Under the pieces are notes generated by a model that did no database searches, was not told the DNA's origin, and saw only the letters and a list, made by a program, of their open reading frames with translations. Position numbers and translations under genes: made by a program. Shown piece by piece: positions 9,762-19,759 of a DNA stretch of 34,239 bases. Source of the DNA: Terfezia claveryi (Eukaryota > Ascomycota > Pezizomycetes > Pezizales > Pezizaceae); NCBI GenBank assembly GCA_015179025.1, contig WHUX01000382.1, positions 1 through 34,239 on the forward strand. The letters are read 5' to 3'. The number at the start of each line of letters is the position of its first letter. The stretch's first letter is position 1.

Positions 9762-10379
9762 ATGCTTTCCTCAGAAAACATCAACCTATCGAACGTCTCA
9801 CCTAAACTCAAACCAAAATGGCTAGGCCCATTTCCCATTATTTCTAGTAATTGGAAACGTAATAACTATAGCCTAGACCTATCCAGTCAACTTGACCTCC
9901 ACCTCATATATAATACTTTTCATATTAGCAAACTCAAACCATACTACAAAAACGATCCCACCCAGTTCCCTCACAGACAATCTCAGGAACCAGGACCAAT
10001 TCAAGAAGATTATTATGAAGTTGAAAAGATATTAGAATTCAGAACAGCTCCTCGAACTGGAGAAAGACAATATAAGGTCAGATGGCTAGGATACTCTCCT
10101 AAATATGATTCTTGGGTAAATGCCAAGGACATCATCACCGAAATTCTTCAAAACTTCTGGATGACCGGAAGTATGGAAGACACATTCAAGAGATGTCTAA
10201 GAACTAAAGGAAAACAAGGACCACAAACTAGAGATGAGACCCGAGCTCTCATCCAACAAGAACGAGATAGAATCATGAGTCAAGGAAACACTAAGGATAT
10301 TCATGTTAATGCTAATGTATTAACAATGTATCAAATCTTAGGACATATGGAAACCAATATGGCAGAGCGAAAGAAGTAA
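9762..10379 (+). pseudogene. F1-A integrase C-terminus with chromodomain and tail
   Basis: This 205-codon frame begins within the integrase C-terminal (GPY/F-like) domain: PKWLGPFPIISS, YNTFHISKLKPYY. A chromodomain follows at about 10008-10138: YYEVEKILEFR, QYKVRWLGY, YDSWVNAKDI. The aromatic residues expected to cage methyl-lysine (Tyr, Trp, Tyr) are kept. Chromodomains steer chromovirus integrases towards heterochromatin marks. About 80 more residues without a known domain close the protein. This segment is undamaged and is among the least eroded parts of F1-A. Confidence 0.9.
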
Positions 10380-10400
10380 GGATAGGAAATCCTTCTATAT

Positions 10401-10407
10401 AGGGAAG
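10401..10407 (+). other. F1-A polypurine tract
   Basis: AGGGAAG directly before the 3' LTR, where plus-strand DNA synthesis is primed. F1-C has GTGGGGAAG at the equivalent place. Confidence 0.7.
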
Positions 10408-11126
10408 TATAATGGAGAACGTTGTTTCATTGCTTATATAATTGATTATATACTTTTGTATTTCCTATATTACTACTATGTTATGTAACTAAGCTCTCGG
10501 TTGAAGGACTAGCCTTCTACCACCTCCTATTGCTTTATAAGCGTCCATAGTACGCGGAATTTGCCATGGGAAGTTCCATGGCACTTGCCATATAAAGACA
10601 CCCTCATTATGGCCGCATGACCTCTGTTTAAGGCATGTGACTCATTACTATGGCCACATGACCATTGTTTAAGGCGTGTGACTCATTACTATGGCCACAT
10701 GACCATTGTTTAAGGCGTGTGACTCATTACTATGGCCATATGACCCTTTTTGTACAGCGCACCACCTTTTGGTGTGCCACCCTTTATTGTATTTATTTCC
10801 TTAGTTATCAGATCTCAGAGGAGTATAAATAGGCCGCTGGATTCCCTCTGGAATCCAAAGAAAGACAAAAAGCAACCAAGCAAGCACTCAGAGCAAGCAA
10901 GCCTATATTCCGATCAGATCAAGATCATATAGCTTAGATAGCACAAATCATATAAGATAGATTACACCAGTTAATTACTGTTCCCTTTGGGAATGTCCCA
11001 CATAGTAATCTCCCTACCCTTCTGAGGTCTTACCTCAGCAGAACTGAAATACACAAACGTCCGTGCCTACGGATATAGATTGTATAAACGGTACCGAATG
11101 AATACTGTCTAGTACCATTCATTACA
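10408..11126 (+). repeat. F1-A 3' LTR
   Basis: 719 bp, starting TATAATGGAGAACG (the 5' LTR starts TGTAATAGAGAACG) and ending ACCATTCATTACA. The loss of the TG end is a G-to-A change. The tandem repeat is at 10606-10746 and the TATA box at 10824-10831. Confidence 0.93.
10838..11038 (+). other. Three small stem-loops in the F1 LTR transcript region
   Basis: TGGATTCC-CTCT-GGAATCCA (10838-10857), GTTCCC-TTT-GGGAAT (10980-10994; GGGAAC in F1-C) and CTGAGGT-CTT-ACCTCAG (11022-11038). All recur in the F1-C LTRs (for example 31784-31800). They lie downstream of the TATA box and so would be in the RNA. Confidence 0.45.
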
Positions 11127-11131
11127 TTATA
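11127..11131. repeat. Target-site duplication, right copy, of F1-A
   Basis: TTATA directly after the 3' LTR; partner TCATA at 2187-2191. Confidence 0.8.
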
Positions 11132-11739
11132 GTAAGGATTGTTCAGTTTGCTCGTTCGATTATAGCATTTGTTTCACTATACTTCGGGATAGTTTCTTTA
11201 GAGATTATGCCTCATTGCTTTAGCTCTTCTTGAAGCTCATTGTTGCGGAATTCTCCTCCCCAGTCTGCTTGAATTTGGCTGACTCATAGGTTTGTAGCTA
11301 CTTCCAATTTATTGATTATTTCGATCAACGCTTTTCTAGTCTCGCTCTTCTTCTGAAGGGGCTGTACAGCTATATACCGGCTGAAATCGTCTACAATCAC
11401 TAGCAGATATCGATATTGTTTGCTAGGTGTGGGAGATTCGATTGGTCCGACAAGGTCTGCATGTACCCATTCTAGAAGTCAGTTTGTTCTGATCTGTAGA
11501 TCTTTGGGCTGCTTGGGTGTAGCCGGTTTGGTGGCCTTCCCTTGTTCACATGCTTTGCATTGGATCTTCTCTTTCTGATCCTTTGGGTATTCGGAGAGGG
11601 TTTTAAGAGTGTTATAGGAAATGTGTCCATACCTTTCGTGCAAGCTGATTGCAGCTTCTTTTTCCTTGATCTTTTTTATTCCTGCTCCCTTCCAGTTTTT
11701 GACTGTATTTTTAGGCTTGATCCATATCCCATCAATATC
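11127..11739 (-). pseudogene. Copia GAG-pre-integrase and integrase core
   Basis: The minus strand gives HERYGHISYNTLKTLSEYPK and CKACEQGKATKPA (the HHCC zinc-binding/GAG-pre-integrase part), HADLVGPI (first Asp), VIVDDFSRYIAV, QADWGGEFRNNEL (second Asp) and ETNAIIER (catalytic Glu). The DDE triad is therefore present. Stops fall at Trp or Arg positions (RTN.LLEWVH, ELKQ.GII, RAN.TILT), consistent with CGA or TGG changed by transitions. The last codons lead into the F1-A insertion point and continue at 2191. Confidence 0.92.
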
Positions 11740-12718
11740 TCAATCCATTTTGTAGAGTATTTTCCTTCCTGTTTTTAGCTCTACCTTGCCCTTTTTTCCT
11801 TGCATGACGAAATCCTCTGGCATCCAAAGGCCACTAATATTGTTGCTGTATGTGGGGTCATATAAGCATTGCTCGTGGCGGATATTGTGGCCATTGTGTC
11901 TGAAGACTAGAGTTCCTACAGTATGGCAAATGGATTCAGTTTGATCATGAGTGGATACCTTGATGCTGAGGTTGTGTTGGGAATCGGTAAGTCGGTCATA
12001 TTCGTTAGTCGTATAGTGGGTGGCTACTGTGTCATACTCATAATATCCTTCACGTCCTACCCTTGTTTTCCCAATTCGAACAACCTTGATAGTAACTCCT
12101 TCTTCATCAGATTCTTCATTGTCGGAATCTTCCTTTTTAGCCTTTTTGACCTTTCTCTTTTCACGCTTTTTGGTAAAGCACTCGGATTCTATGTGGTTGA
12201 GTCCTTTCCATCCTTTGCTGATGCAGTAGTCACATCTTTTACTATTATCTCCTTGATCCCTTCCCCTAACAGCTCCTGTCTTGAGCACTACTAGGTTTTG
12301 TACCGAATCTCCAGCATTATCTCCTCTTCTTTTCCCCTTTTGCCTTCCTTGGACGTATGTCTTGAGATGTGTAGTGATATCGCCATAGGTAAGTCTACTC
12401 TTCATCTGGATATTTTCAATAAGGGTATTGTAGTAGGGCGGAAGAGTGGCTAGCAGAAATGTCCCTTTGGCTTGGTCGTTTTTGCTTAAGCCTGTCAATA
12501 TTGTTCCGAATTCTTTAAGGTCGTCTGGGATCGTTCCTCCTAGCATAGATGTTATGAATCCCCACTTTTTGTTGAACTTGCTAATGTATTCTTCGATTAA
12601 ACTATTTCTATCGTCATAGCTGAGTTTGATAACTCCAATAAGTAGAGCTCCGCGTGTAGTAATGGTCTTGCCTTCGAATTTGTCCTTCAGCTCTTTATAG
12701 GCTTCGTTAGCTGTTCTG
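11740..12718 (-). pseudogene. Copia Gag (UBN2 capsid), zinc knuckle and protease
   Basis: An open frame of about 326 codons, the longest intact copia stretch. Residues numbered from 12726: about 5-125 are the UBN2/Gag domain (TANEAYKELKDKFEGK, LIEEYISKFNKKWGFI); 165-183 form a long CCHC knuckle (C-x2-C-x9-H-x4-C, CDYCISKGWKGLNH); 190-210 are Lys- then Asp/Glu-rich. The protease active site appears at Asp232 as YDTVATHYTTN, where the family has D-T-G-A, so the catalytic Gly is Val. The first few codons before 12718 would come from the F2-A LTR; the true upstream sequence is at 18991-19429. Confidence 0.88.
12714..12718. repeat. Target-site duplication, left copy, of F2-A
   Basis: TTCTG directly before the F2-A LTR, identical to 18991-18995. 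Confidence 0.93.
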
Positions 12719-12751
12719 TGTAACAACCGTCATTGCCATTGTTGTCTTTGT

Positions 12752-12870
12752 CATCACCTGTGATCGCAGGTGATGGGTTATCATTATTGTTGCCCTCAGC
12801 ATCACCTGCGACGCAAGTGATGGGTTATTACCATTGTTGTCTTTGTCATCACCTGCGATCACAGGTGATG
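12752..12870 (+). repeat. Three-fold palindromic motif in the F2 LTR
   Basis: Consensus halves CATCACCTGCGA and TCGCAGGTGATG form a 24-bp perfect palindrome. Copies: 12752-12775, 12800-12822 (one base shorter) and 12847-12870; in the 3' LTR 18459-18482, 18507-18529 and 18554-18577. They lie upstream of the TATA box and contain the E-box-like CACCTG, so they could be binding sites of a dimeric activator. The 3' LTR copy at 18459 keeps the perfect centre TGCGATCGCA. F2-C lacks them. Confidence 0.75.
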
Positions 12871-12948
12871 GGTTATTGTTATCATTACCTTTTCCTTGGC
12901 TTCCGAGATAGGGAAGCTTATTTCCCCCATTGCCCTGACCAAGTTATG

Positions 12949-12956
12949 TATATATA
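12949..12956 (+). promoter_or_regulatory. TATA box of the F2-A LTR promoter
   Basis: TATATATA in GTATATATAGAGCC; the same at 18656-18663 in the 3' LTR and, on the minus strand, at 32373-32380 in F2-C. Confidence 0.65.
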
Positions 12957-13289
12957 GAGCCTGTCCCTCGTACTGTTATTGGATTCCCATCCAACATCTT
13001 GTATATCCAATACAGGACCTTGCCTCTTCCAACGCTTATGCACCTCCCTTGTACACCCCCTTGTCTTATGAACAGCTCTGTAGCATAGCTGCCTCCCTCC
13101 GACACATGCAGCAACTGCCTCCACGTGTCTTGTGCCCCTTGCCCTCTGCCTCTCTTGCCCCTTGCCCTTGCCCTCATCTCAGCCTTCCCCGGTCACACAT
13201 GTAGCGTTCCTACGTGTGCAATTCCCCCTTGCCACTGCTCCGGCATACCTCTTGGTTGCCTTGTCCGTAGTGCCGTCATTACACTACAT

Positions 13290-13304
13290 TGGATCCTTTA
13301 GACC
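13290..13304 (+). other. Possible F2-A primer binding site
   Basis: TGGATCCTTTAGACC begins 6 bp after the LTR and starts with TGG, the complement of a tRNA CCA end. The matching tRNA cannot be named from the sequence. Confidence 0.4.
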
Positions 13305-13319
13305 AACTGGTACGCAGCC

Positions 13320-14509
13320 ATGTCAGGAGCAGCTCTCCCACCACCTACCGTCAGGTTCTAGACCTGGAGAAGCTCCCCTATACCCTTAGGCCCGAATGAA
13401 CTGAATGCCTATCGTCGAGAGGTTATCGACATTTTCGAGGCAATAGATGCCATTGAGGCCGAACTCGGCAATAGCTTGGCCGTGGCCAAACGAAAACTGA
13501 GATCTGCCGATGAAGAAATCACAGTACTCCAAAACGATTTCGACAATGCCACTATCGCTCTAGCCAACGAGCGAACCACGATCCAGACCCTCAACTGTAC
13601 TATGGCCACTATGTCGGCAATCCCACCCTCTGCACCAACTACCAATACCGAAAGTATTCCAACCCCCCCAAATTCAATGGCGATAGGGCTCGCCTTCAAG
13701 CCTGGAAGAACTCATTAAACCTCAAACTCAATGGGGACTCAGCCAGATTCCCATCCGAGCAACACCGATTGGCTTATGTCTTTACCCTACTGGAGGGTAA
13801 GGCAGTAGATCAAATCCAGCCATATGTCCTTGAGACTGGGATTAAGCTGGATGGCATCCCGGCACTCTTCGCTATTCTGGACAGGGCTTTTGGGGACCCC
13901 GATACTGTGGGCATGGCTAGCCAAGCCCTCCAAGCCCTGAAACAACATAATTCGGATCTGTCCACATATGTGACAGAGTTCTCCAGGCTGGCAGCAAAAG
14001 TATTGTGGAACGACTAGTCAAAGCTCGAGCAGTTCCAGGAGAGACTGAATGATGAGCTTCAACAAGCCATGGTCACCTTCCCAGAGACCAAGAGTCTCAA
14101 CGAATTAATTGACCAAGCATCCAGGGTGGAACAATGGATGGCTAGGTTGAGACACCGCCCTACCTTCCGCCCTGCTACCTGCTCACCTCAGCAACCACCG
14201 CAATAGCACCAGCAACAGCAACCAACCCCCAAGCCTGCCTAAGTTCCGGCCTCAGCTAACAAACCTGCGCACCTATCATTGGTTACAGGAGGGACCACCC
14301 CTATGGATCTCTCGTCTGGGAGACCCCGCCTCACCCAGGAGGAAAGGGACTGCTGCCACACTAACGGTTTGTGCATAGCGTGCAGAAAGGGGAACTACTT
14401 CATTGTGGCATGTTCCCTCCATAAGAACCGCTCCCTGGCTGCCCACGCCATATCCGAATCACGGATCGAAGAGGTTGAAGAGTCGAGAAAAGGAGAGTCC
14501 CTTGCCTAG
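13320..14509 (+). pseudogene. F2-A Gag
   Basis: The ATG at 13320 starts MSGAALPPPTVRF, with a TAG at 13359-13361. A coiled-coil-like stretch follows (LAVAKRKLRSADEEITVLQN). One C has been lost from a C-tract at 13663-13669 (seven remain), which shifts the frame inside PPKFNGDRARLQAW, the start of the capsid domain. The capsid continues as HRLAYVFTLLEGKAVDQIQP, YVTEFSRLAAKVLWND (TAG at 14015), LNDELQQAM. A Gln/Pro-rich linker with two stops leads to GTTPMDLSSGRPRLTQEERD and the knuckle CIACRKGNYFIVAC, where Tyr replaces the zinc-binding His (CAC to TAC). This matches the Gag of known ascomycete gypsy elements. Confidence 0.87.
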
Positions 14510-16862
14510 TTACTGACACTAGCAAGGGACCTGCTCTAGGTCATTTATCTTTGTCTGCATTTTCTTTGCCTACATCTATATCAGTTGATAAGTCTCGCCT
14601 GTTTGGCGAGCACTTCGTTGTACCTATAACTATCAAGTTCAATGATAAAACAGTGGTTACATCTGCTCTTATAGATTGTGGTGCTTCAGGAATAGCATTC
14701 ATTAACCAGACCTTTGTCAGTAAAAACTCTATACCAACCTCCAAGCTAAAGACTCCCCGCCTTCTTGATGTTATCAACAGCCGCCCTATCTCTTCTAGGG
14801 TGATTACTGACCTCGTGTGCCTGCCCAGCACCATAGGTGATCACTCGGAAGATCTCCCAATATTCATAACCAAGCTAAAGTACCCAATTGTCCTTGGGAT
14901 CCCCTGGCTTAGGATGCATGATGTATCAGTCAGCTTCAGCTCTTACACCTTGCGATTCAACAGCTCTTATTGCAAAAAACACTGTGGGGATCCAAAAATC
15001 ACTGTCACTGGGCTGTGCGCATTACCACCCCCAATAATCCACCCGACTCAGGTAGTACTGCCACCTGCACACATCAATGCCACCATTCCCCCTGTTTCCC
15101 CGGTATCCCCCGCCCCCACAAAACCCCTGAATATTAACTTTATTGGAGCAGGGGCCTTCGCTCATCTCACCAGGAGGCATAAGCTCAAGACACATACCCT
15201 CTCAATTTATGAGATCAATCTGGAAATTAACAAGACCAGGTCCAAGGAGGAGTGGAAATCCTTGGTTCCGGATAAGTATCATGAGTTTATTGATTTGTTC
15301 TCAGAGAAGGCCGCGGAAAAGCTTGCCCCCCATCGACCATACGACCACACAATCCCGCTGATTGAAGGAAAAACTCCCCCTTATGGCCCCCTCTATGGAA
15401 TGTCCCGAGTGGAATTGGAGGCCCTGAAGAAGTACCTGGAGGAGAACTTGAATAAGAGCTTTATTCAGAACAGCTCTTCCCTGGCGGGTGCTCCTATACT
15501 GTTCATGAAGAAATCGGACGGCTCTCTTTGGTTGTGTGTTGATTATCGTGGCCTGAACGAGATAACAGTCAAAAACAGGTACCCCCTACCTCTAATCCAG
15601 GAGACATTAGCCAGGCTTTCCAAGGCAAAATGGTTCACCAAATTGGACTTGAAAGGGGCGTACAACCTGGTACAGATCGCTGAGGGGGAGGAGTGGAAAA
15701 CTGCTGCCTTCTGGACATATTATGGCCACTTCGAGTACAACGTCATACCCTTCTGCTTAACCAATGCCCCAGCCTCTTTCCAACACTTTATTAATGACAC
15801 TCTACGAGATTTCCTAGATATGTTCTGCACGGCTTACCTTGACAATATCTTGATCTATTCAAATACTCTGGCAGAGCACAAAATCCATGTCAGGCAAGTC
15901 TTAGAGAAGCTGGAGCAGGCTGGGCTGTACCTTAAGCCTGAAAAATGTGAATTCCATGTCCAAGAAGTGAAGTACCTGGGCTTGATCATAACCATGGAAG
16001 GTATTAGGATGGACCCCGCCAAAGTTGCTGCAATCCAAGAGTGGGAAACCCTAGCCAATTTGAAGGATGTGCAAGCCTTCCTAGGATTTGCCAACTTCTA
16101 CCACTGATTTATCCTAGGATACTTAAGGATCACGGCACCCCTGATGGCTCTGATGAAAACGAAGGCAGAAGCTGGCTTATACCTGACGAAAAGGGCCTTC
16201 CACTGGAATCCAGAAGCCTAATCCGCCTTCCAGAACCTTAAGGAAGCTTTCTGCTCAGCACCGATCCTGGCCCATTTCAACCCCGAATAGGAGTGTATCG
16301 TCGAAACCGATGCCTCCAACTATGTCTCCGTAAGAATCCTGTCCCAGAACGACGATAACGGCATCCTCCATCCAGTAGCATACTTCTCAAAAAAGCACTC
16401 TCTGGTGGAGTATAATTATGAAATCTATGATAAGGAGATAATGGCCATTGTGCGAGCATTCGAGAAGTGGAGGCCATACCTGGAGTCAGCCAAGGGGATC
16501 ATTGAGATGCTATCTGATCATAAGAATCTTGAGTACTTCACCACCACTAAGCTGCTGAACCGACGGCAGGCTAGGTGGTTGGAGTTCTTATCTCGATTCA
16601 ACTTCAAGATCAAGTATCGGCCTGGAAAGGCTGGTGGGAAACCAGACGCACTGATCAGGAGATCAAGAGATCTCCCTAAGGGGGGGGATGAAAGGCTAAA
16701 ATACCAGAACCAGGTGGTACTGAAGCCGGAAAATCTTGACCTGGCCGCCAACGTTTTGGCTAAGGCTGAGGCTGAAGCTGAGATCGTGGATGTCAAGGCT
16801 AATGCAGATGCTAGGAGTGATCTCCGACAACAGGTAAAAAGGGCATACGCGAAAGGACCCAC
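14479..16862 (+). pseudogene. F2-A Pol: protease, RT, RNase H
   Basis: The frame opens at 14479 and overlaps gag in the -1 phase. Numbered from 14551: protease ALIDCGASG with Asp42; RT from about 250 (PHRPYDHTIPLIEGKTPPYG), TKLDLKGAYN with catalytic Asp366, and the box AYLDNILIYS at 429-432 where the family has YLDD. The second Asp (GAT) has become Asn (AAT), so the polymerase is dead. After FLGFANFYH comes TGA at 16105 (CGA in relatives), then TAA at 16219 and TAG at 16288, both from CAA/CAG. RNase H is clear: [37 protein letters not shown]. An extra A near 16852 shifts the frame at the start of integrase. Confidence 0.95.
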
Positions 16863-18253
16863 TGGCCAAAGACATTATCGCTGCAGTAGATTCTGGCCAG
16901 CGCCGCCACACCAAGATTTCCCTGGCCGAGTGTACAACTCAGGATGGCCTTCTCTACTACCTGGACCGCCTCTATGTACCTGCAGATGATGAGCTACGCC
17001 TGCGATTGATCAAGGAACACCACGATACACTGGCAGCGGGTCACTCTGGAGTGGCTAAGATGTTAGAGTTGCTGTCCAGGCAATATATATGAATTGACCA
17101 ACAGAAGGAAGTGGAGCGGTACATATGGAATTGCCATGTCTACAAGCATGCCAAACCCACTCCCCACGCTCTTTATGGTACCCTGAAGCCCCTGGAAGTC
17201 CCAGAACAACCCTGGCAACACCTGACTATGGACTTCATCACCGGATTGCCGGAAGACTCGGGATTCAATACTATCTTAATGGTAGTGGATCGGTTAACGA
17301 AAATGAGGCATGTAATACCCTGTCGAGACACCTGCTCGGCCCCCGAATTGGCATCCCTCTACCTGGATAATGTCTTCCATTACCACGGCCTCCTAGCATC
17401 AATTGTCTCAGACCATGGCTCTCAGTTCGTCACCGACTTTTGGAAAACATTCTGTGAGCTGTTGGGTATCTAAGTACACCTATCTACGGCATACCACCCT
17501 CAGACTGATGGCCAGTCAGAATGTATGAACGCCATCATGGAGCAATATCTGAGGGCGTACATCAATTACCAGCAGAATAACTGGGTTTCATTGCTGGCCA
17601 CCTGCGAATTCTCCGCCAACAACCACTTCTCAGAGACCCTGAAGACCTCCCCATTCTTGACCAATTATGGCTGGCACCCTCGGTTTGTAGACTCCCTGGC
17701 ACTTCTGCGCAAGGCCAGGGAGAATGCTCCAGCCAAGGAGTTCACCACGCAGATTTCTGAACTCCACTCTACCCTGAAGGTTGAGTTAAGTTATGCTCAG
17801 GTCAAGCAAGCAGAATATGCCAATGGGTCTAGGTTACCGGTCCCCAAATACCAACCAGGAGACAAGGTATGGCTCTCTAGCAGACACTTCTGGACAGAAC
17901 GACCCTTTTGCAAGTTGGATCACAAGTTCCTAGGCCCCTTTAAGGTGTTGGCAGCTGTGGGCACTCATGTTTATCGGCTGAGGTTTCCCAAGGATATTAA
18001 GTGCCATCCGGTCGTTTATGTCCCGGAGATCGAGCCAGCTGCCGACGATCCCCTTCCCGGGCAAAAGCACCCCCCACCTCCTCTAGTGGTAATCGCAAGT
18101 AAAGAGGAGTGGGAGGTTGAGGAGGTACTGGACTCAAGGAAACGCTATAGATGAGTTCAGTATAAGGTTAAGTGGCTAGGGGACGAGGAGGCTACCTGGT
18201 AACCCACAGAGGACTTGGAGAACGCACAGGATCTCGTTAGCCTGTTCTACTAA
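16855..18253 (+). pseudogene. F2-A integrase and chromodomain
   Basis: HHCC domain: EHHDTLAAGHSGVAKMLELL supplies the histidines; the cysteines read CHVYK where F2-C has CHVCK, so one Cys is lost (G-to-A). Stops: TGA 17090 (TGG in F2-C), TAA 17471. The DDE core is complete: LTMDFITGLPEDSG, IVSDHGSQFVTDFW and QTDGQSECMNAIM. The C-terminal domain has YQPGDKVWLSSRHF and KFLGPFKVLAAVG. The chromodomain at about 18105-18250 reads EEWEVEEVLDSRKRY, QYKVKWLG, ATW, with TGA 18152 (CGA) and TAA 18200 (Gln codon in F2-C). It ends LVSLFY and TAA 18251. One cage aromatic after KWLG is Asp. Confidence 0.95.
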
Positions 18254-18412
18254 TGATACTTGAGGAAGCCCCACCCAGTTGACTGATGTCATGACTCTGT
18301 GTCTTTGTTGTGGTTTAGAGTTGGGGTTCTTGTTTCTACCCTTATTGTTGTCTTCTGTATTGATTTTGCTGGTTATCGTGCTCAGGCCTCCTAGTTGCTA
18401 GAGCTCCAGCCT

Positions 18413-18425
18413 AAAGGGGGGATAG
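18413..18425 (+). other. F2-A polypurine tract
   Basis: AAAGGGGGGATAG immediately before the 3' LTR. The F2-C equivalent is at 32538-32550 (minus). Confidence 0.85.
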
Positions 18426-18990
18426 TGTAACAACCGTCATTGCTATTGTTGTCTTTGTTATCACCTGCGATCGCAGGTGATGGGTTATCGTTATTGTTGC
18501 CCTCGGTATCACCTGCAACGCAAGTGATGGGTTATTATCATTGTTGTCTTTGTCATCACCTGCGATCGCAGGTAATGGGTTATTATTATCATTACCTTTT
18601 CCTTGGCTTCCGAGATAGGGAAGCTTATTTCCCCCATTGCCCTGACCGAGTTATGTATATATAGAGCCTGTCCCTCGTACTATCGTTGGATCCCCATCCA
18701 ACGTCTTGTATATCCAATACAGGACCTTGCTTCTCCCAATACTTGTGTACCTCCCTTGTGCACCCCCTTGTCTCGTGAACAGCTCTGCAGCACAGCTGCC
18801 TCCCTCCGACACCCGTGGCAACTGCCTCCGCGTGTCTTATGCCCCTTGCCCTCTACCTCTCTTGCCCCTTGCCCTTGCCCCCATCCCAGCCTTCCCAGGT
18901 CACACATGTAGCATTCCTACGTATGTGATTCCCCCTTGCCACTGCCCCGGCGTACCTCTTGGTCGCCTTGTCCCTAGAGCCGTCATTACA
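18426..18990 (+). repeat. F2-A 3' LTR
   Basis: 565 bp, the same length as the 5' LTR. Differences are mainly transitions (for example CATCACC to TATCACC in the first palindrome). It ends AGCCGTCATTACA. Confidence 0.95.
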
Positions 18991-18995
18991 TTCTG
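18991..18995. repeat. Target-site duplication, right copy, of F2-A
   Basis: TTCTG directly after the 3' LTR. Confidence 0.93.
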
Positions 18996-19429
18996 GCTAG
19001 TCCGATAATATCTACAACTTCTTTCTCGCAATTTCTTTTCATTGTAAGGATTGCGAAGTTGTTGTCTTTCTTTTAGGCTTTAGCATCTGCATCTCTGGCT
19101 TTTGCAATAGCTGTGAGATCTGGATCTTGGACATCTCCGGTGACGATTTCCCATATTGTCTCATTTTTGTGTTCATAGCTGCTAAGCATTTATTCAATGG
19201 ATAGTATCCACTAAGCATAGTCCTGTTGTCTGCTAAGCTTGAGCTCAATCTTTGGAATTGATCGTTCTTTGGACATAGTTACTGGAGGTGGTGTTGGTGA
19301 ATCTGGTGGTGGAGGAGGTGGAGTTCTTGCTCTTCGTCCTCTTCTTTGTTGAATGTTGACTGGGAGATTTGGATATTCAACTTCGTGCTTTGATTCGGTT
19401 TCTGGGGCTGGTCCTGCTGTGCTGCTCAT
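18991..19429 (-). pseudogene. Copia Gag, N-terminal part
   Basis: The ATG at 19429 starts MSSTAGPAPETESKHEVEYP, followed by a basic and proline-rich stretch (RRGRRARTPPPPPPDSPTPP) and KIELKLSRQQDYA. Then come W.LSIE (two stops), NETIWEIVTGDV, DADAKA, NNFAILTMKRNCEKEVVDII and GLAR, the first half of the UBN2/Gag capsid domain. The second half is 11740-12718, and the reading joins directly across F2-A. The stops sit at TGG- or CAG-like positions. The ATG follows the TAA of the upstream ORF with no base between them. Confidence 0.83.
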
Positions 19430-19759
19430 TTAGATAAGCACTGGGTATATCTGGTTGAAGCTTATTAATTGGTCCTCGTACTGGATTCCTTTGTCCAGTA
19501 GAGATGTTTCTGCTTCTTGGGTATCAAGGTCGGTTAAGAGATTCCCGAGCTCTTGGTGGTTTTCTTCTATTTGTTCTTCTGTTGCTAGCACCTCGTTGTA
19601 CAGCCTACTCTTCCTTAGTTCTTGTTCTAGGTATTCGGTGTCAGACAGTAGTTCTTTTGGGATTGTGGTGATATATGAAGACTTGTTTCCCGAGAGATTC
19701 TTGAAGAGTTGCTTGTTCTGACAGTTTATTTTCTTGGACCAAGATCGGTGTGTAGGCAT
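19430..19759 (-). pseudogene. ORF upstream of copia Gag, coiled-coil-like, unknown
   Basis: 109 codons: MPTHRSWSKKINCQNKQLFK, then a Glu/Leu-rich part (EYLEQELRKSRLYNEVLATE, EENHQELGNLLTDLDTQEAE) that looks like a coiled coil. The TAA at 19430-19432 directly abuts the Gag ATG in the same frame. It may be the real N-terminus of Gag with a RIP-made stop (CAA to TAA), or a separate upstream protein with reinitiation. A second frame from an ATG near 19808 (MAALPLQHKETLRN) overlaps its start. Confidence 0.45.

Larger units (their letters stand above)
2192..11126 (+). mobile_element. Gypsy chromovirus F1-A, full length (8.9 kb), degenerate
   Basis: Two LTRs (2192-2907 and 10408-11126) bound 7.5 kb coding for Gag, protease, RT, RNase H, a zinc-knuckle spacer, integrase and chromodomain, which is the gypsy order. 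The LTR ends are the inverted pair TGTAAT/ATTACA (TATAAT at the start of the 3' LTR). The element lies in the copia integrase, in the opposite orientation. Frameshifts and RIP-type stops affect most domains. Compared with F1-C it lacks exactly 104 bp in the integrase (junction 8965/8966). Confidence 0.93.
12719..13283 (+). repeat. F2-A 5' LTR
   Basis: Starts TGTAACAACCGTCATTGCC and ends GCCGTCATTACA. The inner half is rich in CCTTGCCC-like tracts. It holds three copies of a palindrome and a TATA box. Confidence 0.95.
12719..18990 (+). mobile_element. Gypsy chromovirus F2-A, full length (6.3 kb), degenerate
   Basis: Two 565-bp LTRs (12719-13283, 18426-18990), ends TGTAA/TTACA, and perfect TTCTG duplications. 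The 5.1-kb interior codes for Gag, then protease, RT, RNase H, integrase and chromodomain in another frame. It lies in the copia Gag in the opposite orientation. Damage is light: one or two single-base indels and about a dozen point stops, nearly all explainable by C-to-T or G-to-A. Confidence 0.95.

Noticed and set aside
11923..12294. Plus-strand open frames opposite the copia Gag
   Set aside because: Shadows of the minus-strand Gag frame, which has a clear domain match; the plus frames show no recognisable domain.
12752..12870. CRISPR-like appearance of three spaced palindromic repeats
   Set aside because: Only three units with similar, not unique, spacers, inside an LTR and repeated in its partner LTR of a eukaryotic retroelement.
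12896..13204. Overlapping frames in both directions in the F2 LTR (also 18603-18911, 32153-32422)
   Set aside because: Produced by the C-rich LTR composition; no conserved protein, and the frames differ between F2-A and F2-C.
14479..14509. A slippery site for -1 frameshifting between F2-A gag and pol
   Set aside because: The frames overlap in -1 phase, but no canonical heptamer is seen; GAAAAGG is a weak candidate only.
14541..14834. Minus-strand frame opposite the F2-A protease
   Set aside because: Lies wholly over the protease coding frame and is not supported by F2-C, which does not reach this region.
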